Shown piece after piece: positions 1 through 9,536 of a DNA stretch of 25,117 nt. The DNA is taken from assembly GCF_000485595.1 (NCBI RefSeq), contig NW_014577235.1:428696-453812 (forward strand). The letters run 5' to 3'. The position numbers were made by a program, and so were the translations under genes. Position 1 is the first letter of the stretch; each line of letters begins with the position of its first letter. The notes below the pieces were generated by a model. It worked only from the letters and a program-made list of their open reading frames with translations, did no database searches and had not been told where the DNA came from. Source of the stretch: Priapulus caudatus (Eukaryota > Priapulida > Priapulimorpha > Priapulimorphida > Priapulidae).

Positions 1-330
1 CAGCTGGACACACTGTACGGTGTCAAACCGCTTCCAAGCTCTCGTTGCTACACTTGATTGGCTGCTAAAAACAATCGCGTTCGAAATGTTTCGAGAACGA
101 TGATTCACTGCTGGGCGCGCTGGCGTAGCTGGTGCAAGCGCATGCAAGCGCATGCGCCGTACGCAAGCGATGTACGTAAATATTAAACATGCTGAATGCG
201 AGCGATCAGCCGGGCGTATGGGATCGCGTGCGAAATACGCTGCCGTGAGACCGGACACACCGCGCGGACCCGGCACCGTATTTATCGATCGCAAGCGGCC
301 AGCGTAGAAAATCGCACAGTGTGTCCTAGG
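1..330. mobile_element. Harbinger-type non-autonomous element (MITE), left tip at window edge
   Basis: The segment is bounded by an inverted pair: GGACACACTGT at 6-16 and ACAGTGTGTCC near 319-329. Its right end reads AATCGCACAGTGTGTCC followed by a short stretch and TTAAG. The Harbinger element at 19.7-19.8 kb ends AATCGCCTAGTGTGTCC, then GGCCC and TTAAG. A shared terminus and a TTA-type target flank are what PIF/Harbinger elements and their MITEs show. The interior is GC-rich with no coding potential. Exact ends are uncertain because the left tip lies at the window start. Confidence 0.5.
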
Positions 331-1205
331 CTTAAGAAAGCATTCTACATGACTTTTTGTTGAACTGTACATTGTTATATTTCTTGAGTTTGTGCAACAA
401 AAGGTACATGTATGATGTATTTGTCAGAGATTCCTAACCGGGACTCTTTGACACCAGCACCGACCAACTGACAACGGCGCCGCCACGCGCTTTCAACGTT
501 TCGTGCAGTGGCCTACTCAAACACTAAATTTCGTGAAAATAAGCACTTACCGATACTGGCGATAGCATTTGCATAGTCAAACTTAATCACTATATATTCA
601 CGTTTACTGGGTATATATTAATATTAAAAGTAATATTAATTAAACATATAGGGCGATAGATCACCTACCTCGAAATAAATAACAGCAGCAGAAGAATAAC
701 AGTCACAGAAATCGAAGAAGACGGGGAGAAAATGGCGAGATCAGAACGTGAAAATTTCACTACACAGAGTCACAGACTACAGAATAGCATAAATATACAT
801 ATAAGCATCTTCGAACAACGAAGTGTTTCTATTGGCCCTCCCAAAGAATGACATCACCGTGCTCACTTCTCATTGGCTAAAACAGAATGCACGTGCACTC
901 TGCCGTTCCCGCCCTATACTTTTTGCGATTATTTGGAACACATTGTGATGCGTGACGCGTCGATGACGTTTATCTGACGTGAGTCACGTGACATCTATAT
1001 CTACTGCAAATCTTTCTGTTGTAAACTTGTAATCACTCAGATAAGACGATTTCACCAGATTTCACTAAATTTCAGTGATTTCACATTTTAAAGTTAAATT
1101 ATAATCACGATAAATTCATCAGTAGTCCAAGATCACATGCATTGTCATAGAAATATATAGAAGCATACAAAAAATTGTACGAAAGCAAATATTGCATGAA
1201 AATTT
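331..1205. other. Non-coding stretch, no gene recognised
   Basis: Moderately AT-rich single-copy-looking DNA with stops in all frames and no splice-bounded exon that I can support. It contains inverted CCAAT boxes (ATTGG) near 830 and 873, and a cluster of TGACG half-sites described separately. Confidence 0.5.
945..993. promoter_or_regulatory. Cluster of TGACG, AP-1-like and E-box motifs
   Basis: Within about 50 bp there are several TGACG half-sites, a TGAGTCA-like core and CACGTG. These match the consensus of CREB/ATF, AP-1 and bHLH binding sites. Two inverted CCAAT boxes lie about 70-120 bp upstream. No TATA box or first exon can be placed, so a regulatory role is only suggested by motif density. 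Confidence 0.2.
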
Positions 1206-1550
1206 CAGTGAGCGCGTGTGCGTGACGTGTGTGCGTAAGCGCGTGTGTGCGTGAGCGCATGTGTGTGGCGTATGTGTATGCGTGAGCGCGTGTGTGCGTG
1301 AGCGCGTATGTGCGACGTGTGTGCGTGAGCGCGTGTGTGCGTGAGCGCATGTGTGCTGAGCGCGTGTCTGTGATGTGTGTGCGTGAGCGCGTGTGTGTGC
1401 GACGTGTGTGCGTGAGCGCGTGTATACGACGTGTGTCCGACGTGTGCGACGTGTGTGCGTGAGCGCGTGTATGCGTGAGCGCATGTGTGCGACGTGTGTG
1501 CGTGAGTGCGTGTATGTGTGAACGCATGCGTGCGACGTGTGTGCGTGGAA
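1206..1550. repeat. GTGCGTGAGCGCGT minisatellite, alternating purine-pyrimidine
   Basis: About 340 bp of degenerate units mixing GTGTGCGTGAGCGCGT with GTGCGACGTGT. Nearly every step alternates purine and pyrimidine, the composition that favours Z-DNA. The Arg/His/Thr-rich reading frames on the minus strand are by-products of the repeat. The array abuts the first satellite unit directly. Confidence 0.85.
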
Positions 1551-4500
1551 TTAATTGAATCACACTCGACTTCTTCGCGAGATGTGCGTTAATAGAGCTA
1601 TAGGCATAGCCGTGGCATAATTGCTAATTATTAGGTTAATTGTGGGTCCAATTAATTGAAACTCACAGTGGATATTCTACCGACATGTATCATTATGCAT
1701 GCAAAATTAATAGAACGTAACTCCATCAGTTTGCGAGATTCTGATAGGTACATACACTTTCCTACCGATTATATAAACCCGTACTACAGCCTGTATATAA
1801 GCCTATCGGTTTGACCGCGCGTCATTTAGAACAGCTATGCAATTAGGTTAATTCGTCGGGTCCAATAACTTGAAACTTACAATGATCTAGCTTAAGACAT
1901 GTCTCATTAGCCTGTAGAATTATAGAATCACCAACTTCGACTTCTTGCGAGCTATGCGTATAATACGCCTATGGCTTTGACCGCGCGGTCCTTAACACTA
2001 ATTAATTAGAGATTAATTCGTGGGTCAATTACACGAACACTCACAGTGCTTATTTCTAAGACATGTCATCATTTATGCGATGTAGACTTATGAAACGTAA
2101 TCATACAGTTTGCGAGATATGATAGTAAATCCATTTCCTACGATTATATAAACCCGTACTACAGGCCTGTAATATAAGCCTATCGTTTGACCGCGGTCAT
2201 CACAGCTAATTAATTAGGTTAATCGTGGTTCAATTAAACCCGAAACTCACTGTGCTTATTTCTAAGACATGTATCATTATGCATGTAAATAATTATACGA
2301 ACGTAACTCATACAGTTTGCGAGATATGATAGGTAAAATACACTTTCTATCGATTTAATAAACCCGTACTACAGGCCTGTATATAGCCCTATCGGTTTGA
2401 CCGCGCGTCATTAACAGCTAATTAATTAGGTTAATCGTGGGTCAATTAATTTGAAATTACAAGTGAATTATAGCTAAGACCATGTCTCATTATAGCATGT
2501 GGACTTATAGAATCAGCTCTCGCTTCTGTCGGCGAGATATGCGTATAATAGACTATCGGTCATTACCGCGCGTCATTAACGCTCATATAATTAAGGTTCA
2601 TTGTGGGTCAATTAACTTGAAAACTCACAGTGATATCTTTTCTAAGACATTACATTATGCATGTAAAATTATAGAACGTAAAGTCTTACAGTTTGCGAGA
2701 TATGATAGGTAATACCTTACTTACCGATTATATAAACCCGTACTACCGGCCTGTATATAAGCTATCGTTTGACCGCGCGTTCATTAACAGCTATTTAATA
2801 GGTTAATCGTGGGTCAATTAACTTGAAACTTACAGTGAATTATAGCTAAGACATGTCTCATTAGCATGTAGAATTATACAGAATCACAACTCGACTTCTT
2901 TCGCGAGATATGCGTATAATAGCCTATGGGCTTTACCGCGCATCATTGAACAGCTAATTAATTCGTTAATCGTCGGTCAATTTAAACGAAAACTCACAGT
3001 GCTTATTTCTAAACATGTATCATTATGCATGAGAATTAATATGAAACGTAACTCATACAGTTTGCGAGATTGATAGGTAAATTAACACTTTCCTCACCGA
3101 TTATATACACCGTACTAGCAGGCCTGTCTATAAGCTATCGGTTTACGCGCGTCATTAACGCTATTAATATAGGTTAATCGTGGGTCAATTACATTTAAAC
3201 TTACAGTGATTATAGCTAAGACATGTCTGCATTAGCATGTAGAATTTATAGAATCACAACTCGCATCTTCCTTCGCGAAGATATGCGTATAATACCTATG
3301 GGCTTGACGCCGCGCGTCATAAACAGGCTAATTAATTAGGTTAATCGTGGGTCAATTACGAGAAACTCACAGAGCTTAATTTCTAAAGCATGTATCATTT
3401 GCTGTAGAAATATAGAAGTACCTCATACAGTTTGCGAGGATATGAATAGGTAAATACACTTTCCTACCGATTATATAAACCCGTACTAACAGGCCTGTAT
3501 ATAGAGCCCTATTCCGGTTTGCCGCGCGTCATTAACACTAATTCATTAGGTTAATCGTGGGTCATTAACTTGAAGACTTACAGTGATTATAGCTTAAGAC
3601 ATGTCTCATTGGCATGTAGAATTAATAGAATCACAACTCGACTTCTTCGCGAGATATGCGTACATCGCCCCTATGGCTTGACGCGCGCGTCATTAAACAG
3701 CTATTAATTAGGTTAGATCGTGGGTCGCATTAACACGAACTCACGAGTGCTTTTATTTCTAAGACATGTATCAATTATGCATTTTAGAATTATCGAAAAG
3801 TAACTCATACAGTTTGCGAGATATATAGGTAATAATTTCCTACCGATTATACTCAACGCCGTACTACAGGCCTGTAATAGCCATCGGTTTGACCGGCGTC
3901 ATTAACAGCTAGTTATTGGTTAATTAATCCGTGGTCAAGTTACTTGAGAGGATAGCCGTGAATTATAGCTAAGACATGTGCTGTCATTAGGCATGTAGGG
4001 GACTTATAGGAATCACAACTCGACTTCTCGCGAGATATGGCGTCATAATAGCCTATGGGCTTGACCGCGCGTCATTAACAGCCTTAATTCTTAGGCTTTA
4101 AAATCGTGGTCAGCTTAACACGAACTCACAGAGCTTATTTCTTAAGACATGTATCATTATGCATGTAGCATTATAGAAACGTGACCTCATACAGTTTGCG
4201 AGATATGATAGGTAAAAATACACTTTCCTAACCGATTTATACTAACCGCGTACTACAGGCCTGTATATAAGCCTATCGGTTTGACCGCGGTCATTAACAG
4301 CTAATTTATAGGGTTAACTCGTGGTCAATTAACTTGAAAACTTAAGTGATTACTTGTAAGACAGGTCTGATTAGCATGTATGAATTATAAGAACCGTATC
4401 TAACAGTTTGCGAGATATGATAGGTAAATACCTTTCCTAGCCGTTAACCGTACTACTGCCTGTATAGCCGAATGGGTTTGACCGCGCGATGAATAACAGC

Positions 4501-4945
4501 TATTAATTTAGTGGTTAACTTCCCCCCGTGGGTCAATTAACGACGACACTCACAGTGGTTATAGCTAAGACATGTAATGCATTAGCGGTATAGAATTATT
4601 GAAAGTAACTCATACGAGTTTGCCGAGATATGCGTATCAATAGACTATGGTATTACCGCGTCGTCATTACAGCTAATTTAAATTAGGTTTAATCGTGGGT
4701 CAATTAACTTGAAACTTACAGTGATTTATAGTCAAGAATGTATCATTAGGCAATGTGGACATTATCAGACTCACAAACTCGAACTTCTTCGCGAGATATG
4801 GTATAAATACCGACTTATAGGCATTAACCGCCCGTGCATAATTGCTAATTAATTATGTAGATTGTCGGGTCAATACTTGAAACTCACAGAGATTATTTCT
4901 AAGACTGTATATTTCTGCATGCAAAATTCAGAACGTATCTCATAA
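1549..4945. repeat. Dimeric AT-rich satellite array, higher-order period about 375 bp
   Basis: Tandem units share the core TTAATCGTGGGTCAATTAA, then CTAAGACATGT, then TTTGCGAGATATG or TTCGCGAGATATG, then TTGACCGCGCGTCATTAA. A-type units (about 165-170 bp) carry GAATCACAACTCGACTTC and GCGTATAATAGCCTATGG. B-type units (about 205-210 bp) carry GAACGTAACTCATACAG and an extra segment of about 40 bp that includes the palindrome TACAGGCCTGTA. A and B mostly alternate: CTAAGACATGT anchors fall near 1894(A), 2060(B), 2475(A), 2645(B), 2850(A), 3014(B), 3220(A), 3390(B), 3598(A), 3764(B), 3975(A) and 4146(B). There is a B-B step near 2060-2265, and chimeric units lie near 4355-4620. Units differ by many single-base indels. 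No gene is present. Confidence 0.9.
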
Positions 4946-5240
4946 TGTCGCGGGTTTGCTGTGTGCGGGGAGGGGGGGCACGGTCAGGGGGGACCGCCAG
5001 GGGGCGAGCGCGGGGTTAAAGCCCCTGTCGCTCCCACCCCTCCGCGCCCCCGTACAGACAGTAAGAGGCCGGCGCAGCAGGAGGTTCGGACGTCACGGCG
5101 TGCGGGCCATATTGATCGCCTAGCCAAACAGTGTAACTCTCTCTCGCCGCCCTATTTATTACTTAATAATTGGTCTCTCCGCCCACCACTAATATTGCAT
5201 AATATTCGGTTATTGAATTAATTAAACCTAATTAATTAAT
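4946..5240. other. GC-rich segment with a short plus-strand reading frame of doubtful value
   Basis: Composition switches abruptly from AT-rich satellite to G-runs (GGGGAGGGGGGGCACGG) and then C-rich DNA. A plus-strand frame at 4961-5221 is rich in Pro, Arg and Gly with one RTSRRAGHIDRL-like stretch. I do not recognise it, there is no splice support, and it may be a transposon end. Confidence 0.3.
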
Positions 5241-5464
5241 TTAACATTTACATTAATCCTCTCACCACTTAAATTACTACTCTCACTCTCACCCTCACAC
5301 CAAATTAGTTATTAAAATTACTAAAGTTATCCTCCATCACAAATCTCTCACCTTAACTTAAACTTACGCATCGTAACGTGCGACAACCTAGCGTCGGTAA
5401 AGTGCGCCAACCTTTCGCGTCGTAACATTGCCGAACAACCTTCTCGCCCGTCGTAAATGGCCAA
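5241..5464. other. Low-complexity AT- and CTCAC-rich spacer
   Basis: TTAATTAAT-type runs and CTCTCACTCTCACC stretches lead into degenerate CGTCGTAA-type units near 5390-5455, just before the inverted repeat. No coding sequence is visible. Confidence 0.5.
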
Positions 5465-6105
5465 CTGGCTTGTTTAAGGGGTTATAAGCCTTGCTAGCAG
5501 GCCCGCTGTATGGCTTCTTAAGGCGGCGCTAATAGCATGCTAACAGTCCCCTGTAGGCTTGTTAACTCGGTTATAAGCTCGCATTGCAGGACTGTAGGCT
5601 TGTTGATTGGTTTATAAGCTTGCCTAGACCTGTAGGCTTGTTAATTTGTTATATTGTTTGCTAGCAGGCTGTAAGGCTTCGTTAAGGGTTAATAAGCCGT
5701 GCTAGCGGCCTGTAGCGCTCTTAAGCGCGTTGTTACTTGCTAGCAGGTCGTAGGTGTTATTGTTTAACAACGCCCGTTAACAAGCCTACAGGCCCTGCTA
5801 GCAACATTTAACCATTACCACCTACAAGCCTGCTTAGCAAGCCTAACAAGCCGCCTTAAGAAGCCTACAGTCCTGCTAGTAATGCTTATAACCAATTTAA
5901 AAGCCTACAAGCCTGCTCCAAGCTAAGCAAGCCCCATTAAGACAACCACAGGTCTGCTAGCAAGCTTACTAACCCCTTACAAGCTACAGGACTGCTATCA
6001 AGGCTTATAACCCATCAACAAGCCTACCGTCCTGGCGCGAAGCAAGCTTCTAACCAATTAACAAGCCTACATTCCTGCTAGCCAAGCTAACAACCAGCTA
6101 ACACA
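5465..6105. repeat. Giant inverted repeat (foldback) with arms of about 40-bp tandem units
   Basis: From 5465 to about 5765 the sequence repeats units of the form TAGGCTTGTTAA, TTATAAGC, TTGCTAGCAGG, CTG. From about 5768 to 6105 the same unit appears as its reverse complement: AACAAGCCTAC, CCTGCTAGCAAG, CTTATAACC. Each arm has about eight units spaced 38-44 bp, so the region could fold into a stem about 300 bp long with a very short loop near 5762-5770. Each unit also contains the palindrome GCTAGC. No protein is encoded. This organisation is typical of foldback-type DNA elements, though I cannot name the family. Confidence 0.8.
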
Positions 6106-6300
6106 GCTACGGTCATATACGACGTAGTGGCTTAGGTAGTGGTTTGGTAATGTCGGAAAATACTCGTATTTACGTAGTATGGCACGGCGCTAATACACGT
6201 CGTGCCAGTACGTAATGACGACGTAAGTGATATAACGTGGGGCCACGTCGCCCAGCGACAGTACCAGTGACGTAGTCCTACTACGTAGTCCTGCAGTTTC
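6106..6300. repeat. Cluster of short CG-containing palindromes beside the foldback
   Basis: Several short inverted repeats are packed together: GGCACGGCGCTAATACACGTCGTGCC (arms GGCACG and CGTGCC), the near-palindrome ACGTGGGGCCACGT, ACTACGTAGT, and recurring GACGTAGT. It may be the outer part of the same foldback element. No coding sequence is seen. Confidence 0.45.
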
Positions 6301-6475
6301 TGCAGCGTATTTTTCTATTTGGATGATCAATGCATCGTATATCTAATTTCAGGCATGAACAATGACCGGTAAAACAAACACTGAAAACGCCCGAAAGCGG
6401 GGGGGGGAAACCCAAGCGGGGGGGGGGGGGGGCGTTACCCCCTTCCAGCGTAGGAGATGTACGCGTGCGCTGNGC
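6301..6475. other. Poly-G segment and 3' flank of the hAT fragment, with a single N at 6473
   Basis: Contains two G homopolymers (about 6399-6408 and 6419-6432) and one undetermined base at 6473, immediately 3' of the transposase reading frame. The frame continues through the N, but the residues beyond (Pro-rich) do not resemble a hAT C-terminus. Confidence 0.5.
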
Positions 6476-7828
6476 CTTATTAGCAATGATACTGTCAAGA
6501 CGCGGTGCAATGCTCGTCAGTGCCACGCGCAAGTCGTGGCATGGCTCCAGTGCATTCCTCTGCTTCGTTTTGATGTTGGTCAGCGCCGAAAATCCCTGCT
6601 CGCAAAGGTAGGTTGTTCCAAATGGGACCAGAACTTTCATGACTTCTTCGCCGATGATCGGTTTGTCTTTCTTCACCGCCGTCCAAAACTGCCCAAGCGA
6701 CATCTCGGCGAACTGTCTTCGGGAAAAGTCTTCGTTCCGCAGCTCGATCCACTGTTCTTGGAGTCCCGGAATCTCCTCCGACAGGTCATCGACGTTCGCT
6801 TGGAAGGGATCCCTGATCCAACCAGCGTGCGTCAGATCGTGGTCTGGGATGTATCGATCAAATTCCGTAGTCAGCTTGTCCAAATGATTGACAAGGATTG
6901 GCTTGATTGCGTCGATTCCATTCTCTTCCCACTCCTCCAAGTACGCGTTCAGTGATGGAAAAGCAGCAACTCTTCCCCGCTCGAGCTTCCTCTTCCAGAG
7001 TACGAGCTTTTCCTTGAAGGCCAACAGCTTCTCGGACAGCGTGATGACGCTTTGGTCTCTCCCTTGCATCGATGTGTTGAGTTCGTTGATGGCGGCGAAG
7101 ACATCGTTGAGATAGCAAACTTTCAACATCCACTGCCTGTCGGTGAATCGGGCGGCATGGCGATGATTCTTCTCCCTCAGGAATATCTCCAGCTCTGTTC
7201 GCAGGTCAACTACACGACGCAACACCTTTCCCCGCGACAGCCACCTCACGCTCGAGTAGTAGAGCAGATGCTGATATTCAGATCCGAAGTCACAGCACAT
7301 TAACGCGAACAGGCGACTGTTGAGTGCGCTGGCTTTGACGAAGTTCACCACAGCGACGACTTCCTGCATCACTGCTGAAAGATCTTTTGACAGGTGTTGA
7401 GCCGCCAGATTTTCGCGGTGAAGGAGGCAGTGGAAGATGCCCACTTTCGGGTTCACTTGCTTCACTCTCGCCGTAAAACCCTGCCGTGCACCCAGCATTG
7501 CAGGGGCACCATCGGTGCACAGGCTGACGCAGTTTTCCCAGCTCAGTGCTTCTTCTTGCTGGAAAGTGTCCAGAACGTTGAAGATGTCCAAGCCTGTCGT
7601 TGTTGTTTCCAATGGCGTGCAGATAAGAAATTGTTCCTCGATGTCTGTGTCGCCCTCGTACCTGGTGAACACCAAGAGCTGCGCGTCTTTTCCCACATCG
7701 GTCGACTCGTCCAACTGATAACTCCAGGCTCCTGCCTTCTTCATGCGCGCGATCACCTGTGCCTTGATGTCAAGGGACATGTCCACGATTCGGCTCCGAA
7801 TGGTGTTGTTTGACAGTGGCACAGACTG
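6476..7828 (-). CDS. hAT-family transposase of the ZBED5/SCAND3-like type, N-terminally truncated but otherwise open
   Basis: A reading frame of 451 codons without a stop or frameshift. Visible hAT signatures are QLDESTDVG (first catalytic Asp, about residue 40), LCTDGAPAMLG (second Asp, about 106), an FHCLLHREN block (about 132-140), YYSSVRWLSRGKVL with the conserved RW (about 195-196), and near the C-terminus YLCEQGFSALTNIKTKQR, the hAT dimerisation block with the last acidic residue. These match domesticated-like ZBED5/SCAND3/GTF2IRD2-type hAT proteins, which are normally about 600-700 residues with an N-terminal BED finger. About 150-200 N-terminal residues, including any BED finger, are missing here. 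The 5' break is a single N at 7830 followed by a TA microsatellite; the 3' end meets another N at 6473. No ATG belongs to it, so it is a fragment even though the frame looks conserved. Neither terminal inverted repeats nor target duplications were found. Confidence 0.85.
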
Positions 7829-7830
7829 CN

Positions 7831-7866
<36 letters not shown>
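7831..7866. repeat. (TA)n microsatellite
   Basis: An uninterrupted run of TA dinucleotides next to the single N at 7830, followed by CATATACACATATATACAC. It replaces the 5' part of the transposase frame and probably marks a difficult assembly join. Confidence 0.9.
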
Positions 7867-8002
7867 CACATATATACACACATATCCCCACCTTCCGTGT
7901 GATGATGACATTCCTTTCTTCTCTCACCCATGCTATGCTATAGTATTGACATAACCTCATCCCATGAACACCAACCATTCATGAACCCTAACCCTAAGTT
8001 AC

Positions 8003-8630
8003 ACAGGGTGTACATGTACGTAACACAGGGCAAATATACATGTACATGTACGTAACACAGGATAAATATACATGTACATGTACATGTATGTAACACAGGG
8101 TAAATATAGATGTACATGTACGTAACACAGGGTAAATATACATGTACATGTACATGTACATGTAACACAGGGTAAATATACATGTACATGTACGTAACAC
8201 AGGGTAAATATACATGTACATGTACATGTACGTAACACAGGGTAAATATACATGTACATGTACATGTACGTAACACAGGGTAAATATACATGTACATGTA
8301 CATGTATGTAACACAGGGTAAATATACATGTACATGTACGTAACACAGGGTAAATATACATGTACATGTACGTAACACAGGGTAAATATACATGTACATG
8401 TACATGTATGTAACACAGGGTTAAATATACATGTACATGTACGTAACACAGGGTAAATATACATGTACATGTACATGTATGTAACACAGGGTAAATATAC
8501 ATGTACGTAACGCAGGGTAAATATACATGTACATGTAAATATACATGTAAATATACATGTACATGTAAATATACATGTAAATATACATGTACATGTACAT
8601 GTACATAACACAGGACGTACAACGTACACA
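8003..8630. repeat. 32/38/44-bp minisatellite with variable ACATGT hexamers, intronic
   Basis: About 15 units of GTAACACAGGGTAAATAT followed by two to four ACATGT hexamers, giving steps of about 32, 38 or 44 bp. The ACATGTACATGT blocks are self-complementary and can form hairpins. The last part (8520-8600) degenerates to ACATGTAAATAT repeats. Two CCCTAA-like units sit just before it at 7986-7997. The array ends about 50 bp from the splice donor of the exon at 8679-8885. Confidence 0.9.
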
Positions 8631-8678
8631 TAACATGTAACACTCTCCCTGCGTGTAGGGGTGGATGGATGTACTCAC

Positions 8679-8885
8679 ATGACTGCTGCTGCTGCAGCAC
8701 CTGCGGCGTGTGTGGTCGGGACGACGGCAGCGCGGGGATGCCCTGCCCGCTCATCGTGAGGATGGGGGTGGGCGGGCCGCTCCCTGACATGCTCGGGGGA
8801 CCCTGCTGCTGCTGCTGCTGAGACAGCTGGTCAAGCTGACCGGGCGTGCTCGGGTGACTGCTGGTCACTGAGCCGGGCCCACACA
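8679..8885 (-). CDS. Internal exon of a Q-, S- and P-rich protein, phase 1-1
   Basis: Exon of 207 bp (69 codons' worth). The acceptor is TGTCGTTGCAG before TG TGT GGG; the donor is TCAT|GTGAGT at 8678-8677. Both borders are phase 1, so the exon can be skipped or added without changing frame. The peptide has STPGQLDQLSQ, a run of about six Gln, SGPPTPILTMSGQGI, ALPSSRPHTPQVL and another short Gln run. Its TP-dipeptide and Gln style is typical of disordered regions of nuclear coregulators. Joined to the exon at 9319-9660, the split codon is G|TG (Val) and the frame stays open. I do not recognise the protein. Confidence 0.65.
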
Positions 8886-8920
8886 CTGCAACGACACATA
8901 TGATGACATGTAATACGTAT

Positions 8921-9120
8921 GATATGTGACCATGCGATACATGATACACACGATACGTGATCATATGATAGCAGATAGCTAATATGATATGTGACCATGC
9001 GATACATGATACACACAATACGTGATCATATGATAGCAGATAGCTAATATGATATGTGACCATGCGATACATGATACACACAATACGTGATCATATGATA
9101 GCAGATAGCTAATATGATAT
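8921..9120. repeat. 65-bp tandem repeat, three copies
   Basis: GATATGTGACCATGCGATAC starts at 8921, 8986 and 9051, and a partial unit begins at 9116. Units are nearly identical, with one CGATACG/CAATACG difference. The array lies 35 bp upstream of the acceptor of the exon at 8679-8885, inside the intron. Confidence 0.9.
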
Positions 9121-9318
9121 GCACGGCATGTGATCCCATGATTGCATGATAACACATTTAACTTTATTTTAATATTTAAACTAAAAAACATTAAATATTT
9201 AAACTGAATTATTTTAGAATTAGCTGAGACCGAACCCCTGCTCCTAGAATAAATTCATAAATTTAATCATTAATATAATTTACGATGAATCATGGATTAA
9301 CAATCAACTCGTGCTCAC

Positions 9319-9503
9319 CGTTGCCGTCCTGTGACTTCTGCGGGGAGCGGCTGGCGTCGCCCGCCCCCATGCTCCCCTCATCCATGCCTCCTCCACCTCC
9401 TCCTCCGCCGCCTCCTCCTCCTCCGCCTCCTCCTCCGCTCGGCTTTGTTTGTTCCTCCAGCTTCTGGCTGAACTTGAGGAACTGTGACTGGAAGTTTGTG
9501 CGC

Positions 9504-9536
<33 letters not shown>

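Noticed and set aside
1105-1563. Long minus-strand reading frames rich in THTR and SRTH repeats
   Set aside because: They are translations of the GTGCG minisatellite, with no splice sites, start context or homology.
2482-2712. 76-codon plus-strand frame
   Set aside because: Lies wholly inside the satellite and is not preserved in neighbouring units.
1549-4945. Possible CENP-B box in the satellite
   Set aside because: I looked for TTCGNNNNANNCGGG in the consensus units and did not find it.
4961-5221. Plus-strand 86-codon Pro/Arg-rich frame
   Set aside because: Considered as a retroelement Pol end, but there is no conserved motif, splice site or partner domain; kept only as a GC-rich segment.
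8003-8630. CRISPR-like appearance: regular repeats with short variable spacing
   Set aside because: There are no unique spacers, variation is in hexamer number only, and the DNA is eukaryotic.
7938-9081. Very long minus-strand frames (up to 360 codons) with TCTCIFTLCYVHV-type repeats
   Set aside because: Translation of the ACATGT/ACACAGGG minisatellite and the 65-bp repeat read through intron; only 8679-8885 is protein-like and splice-bounded.
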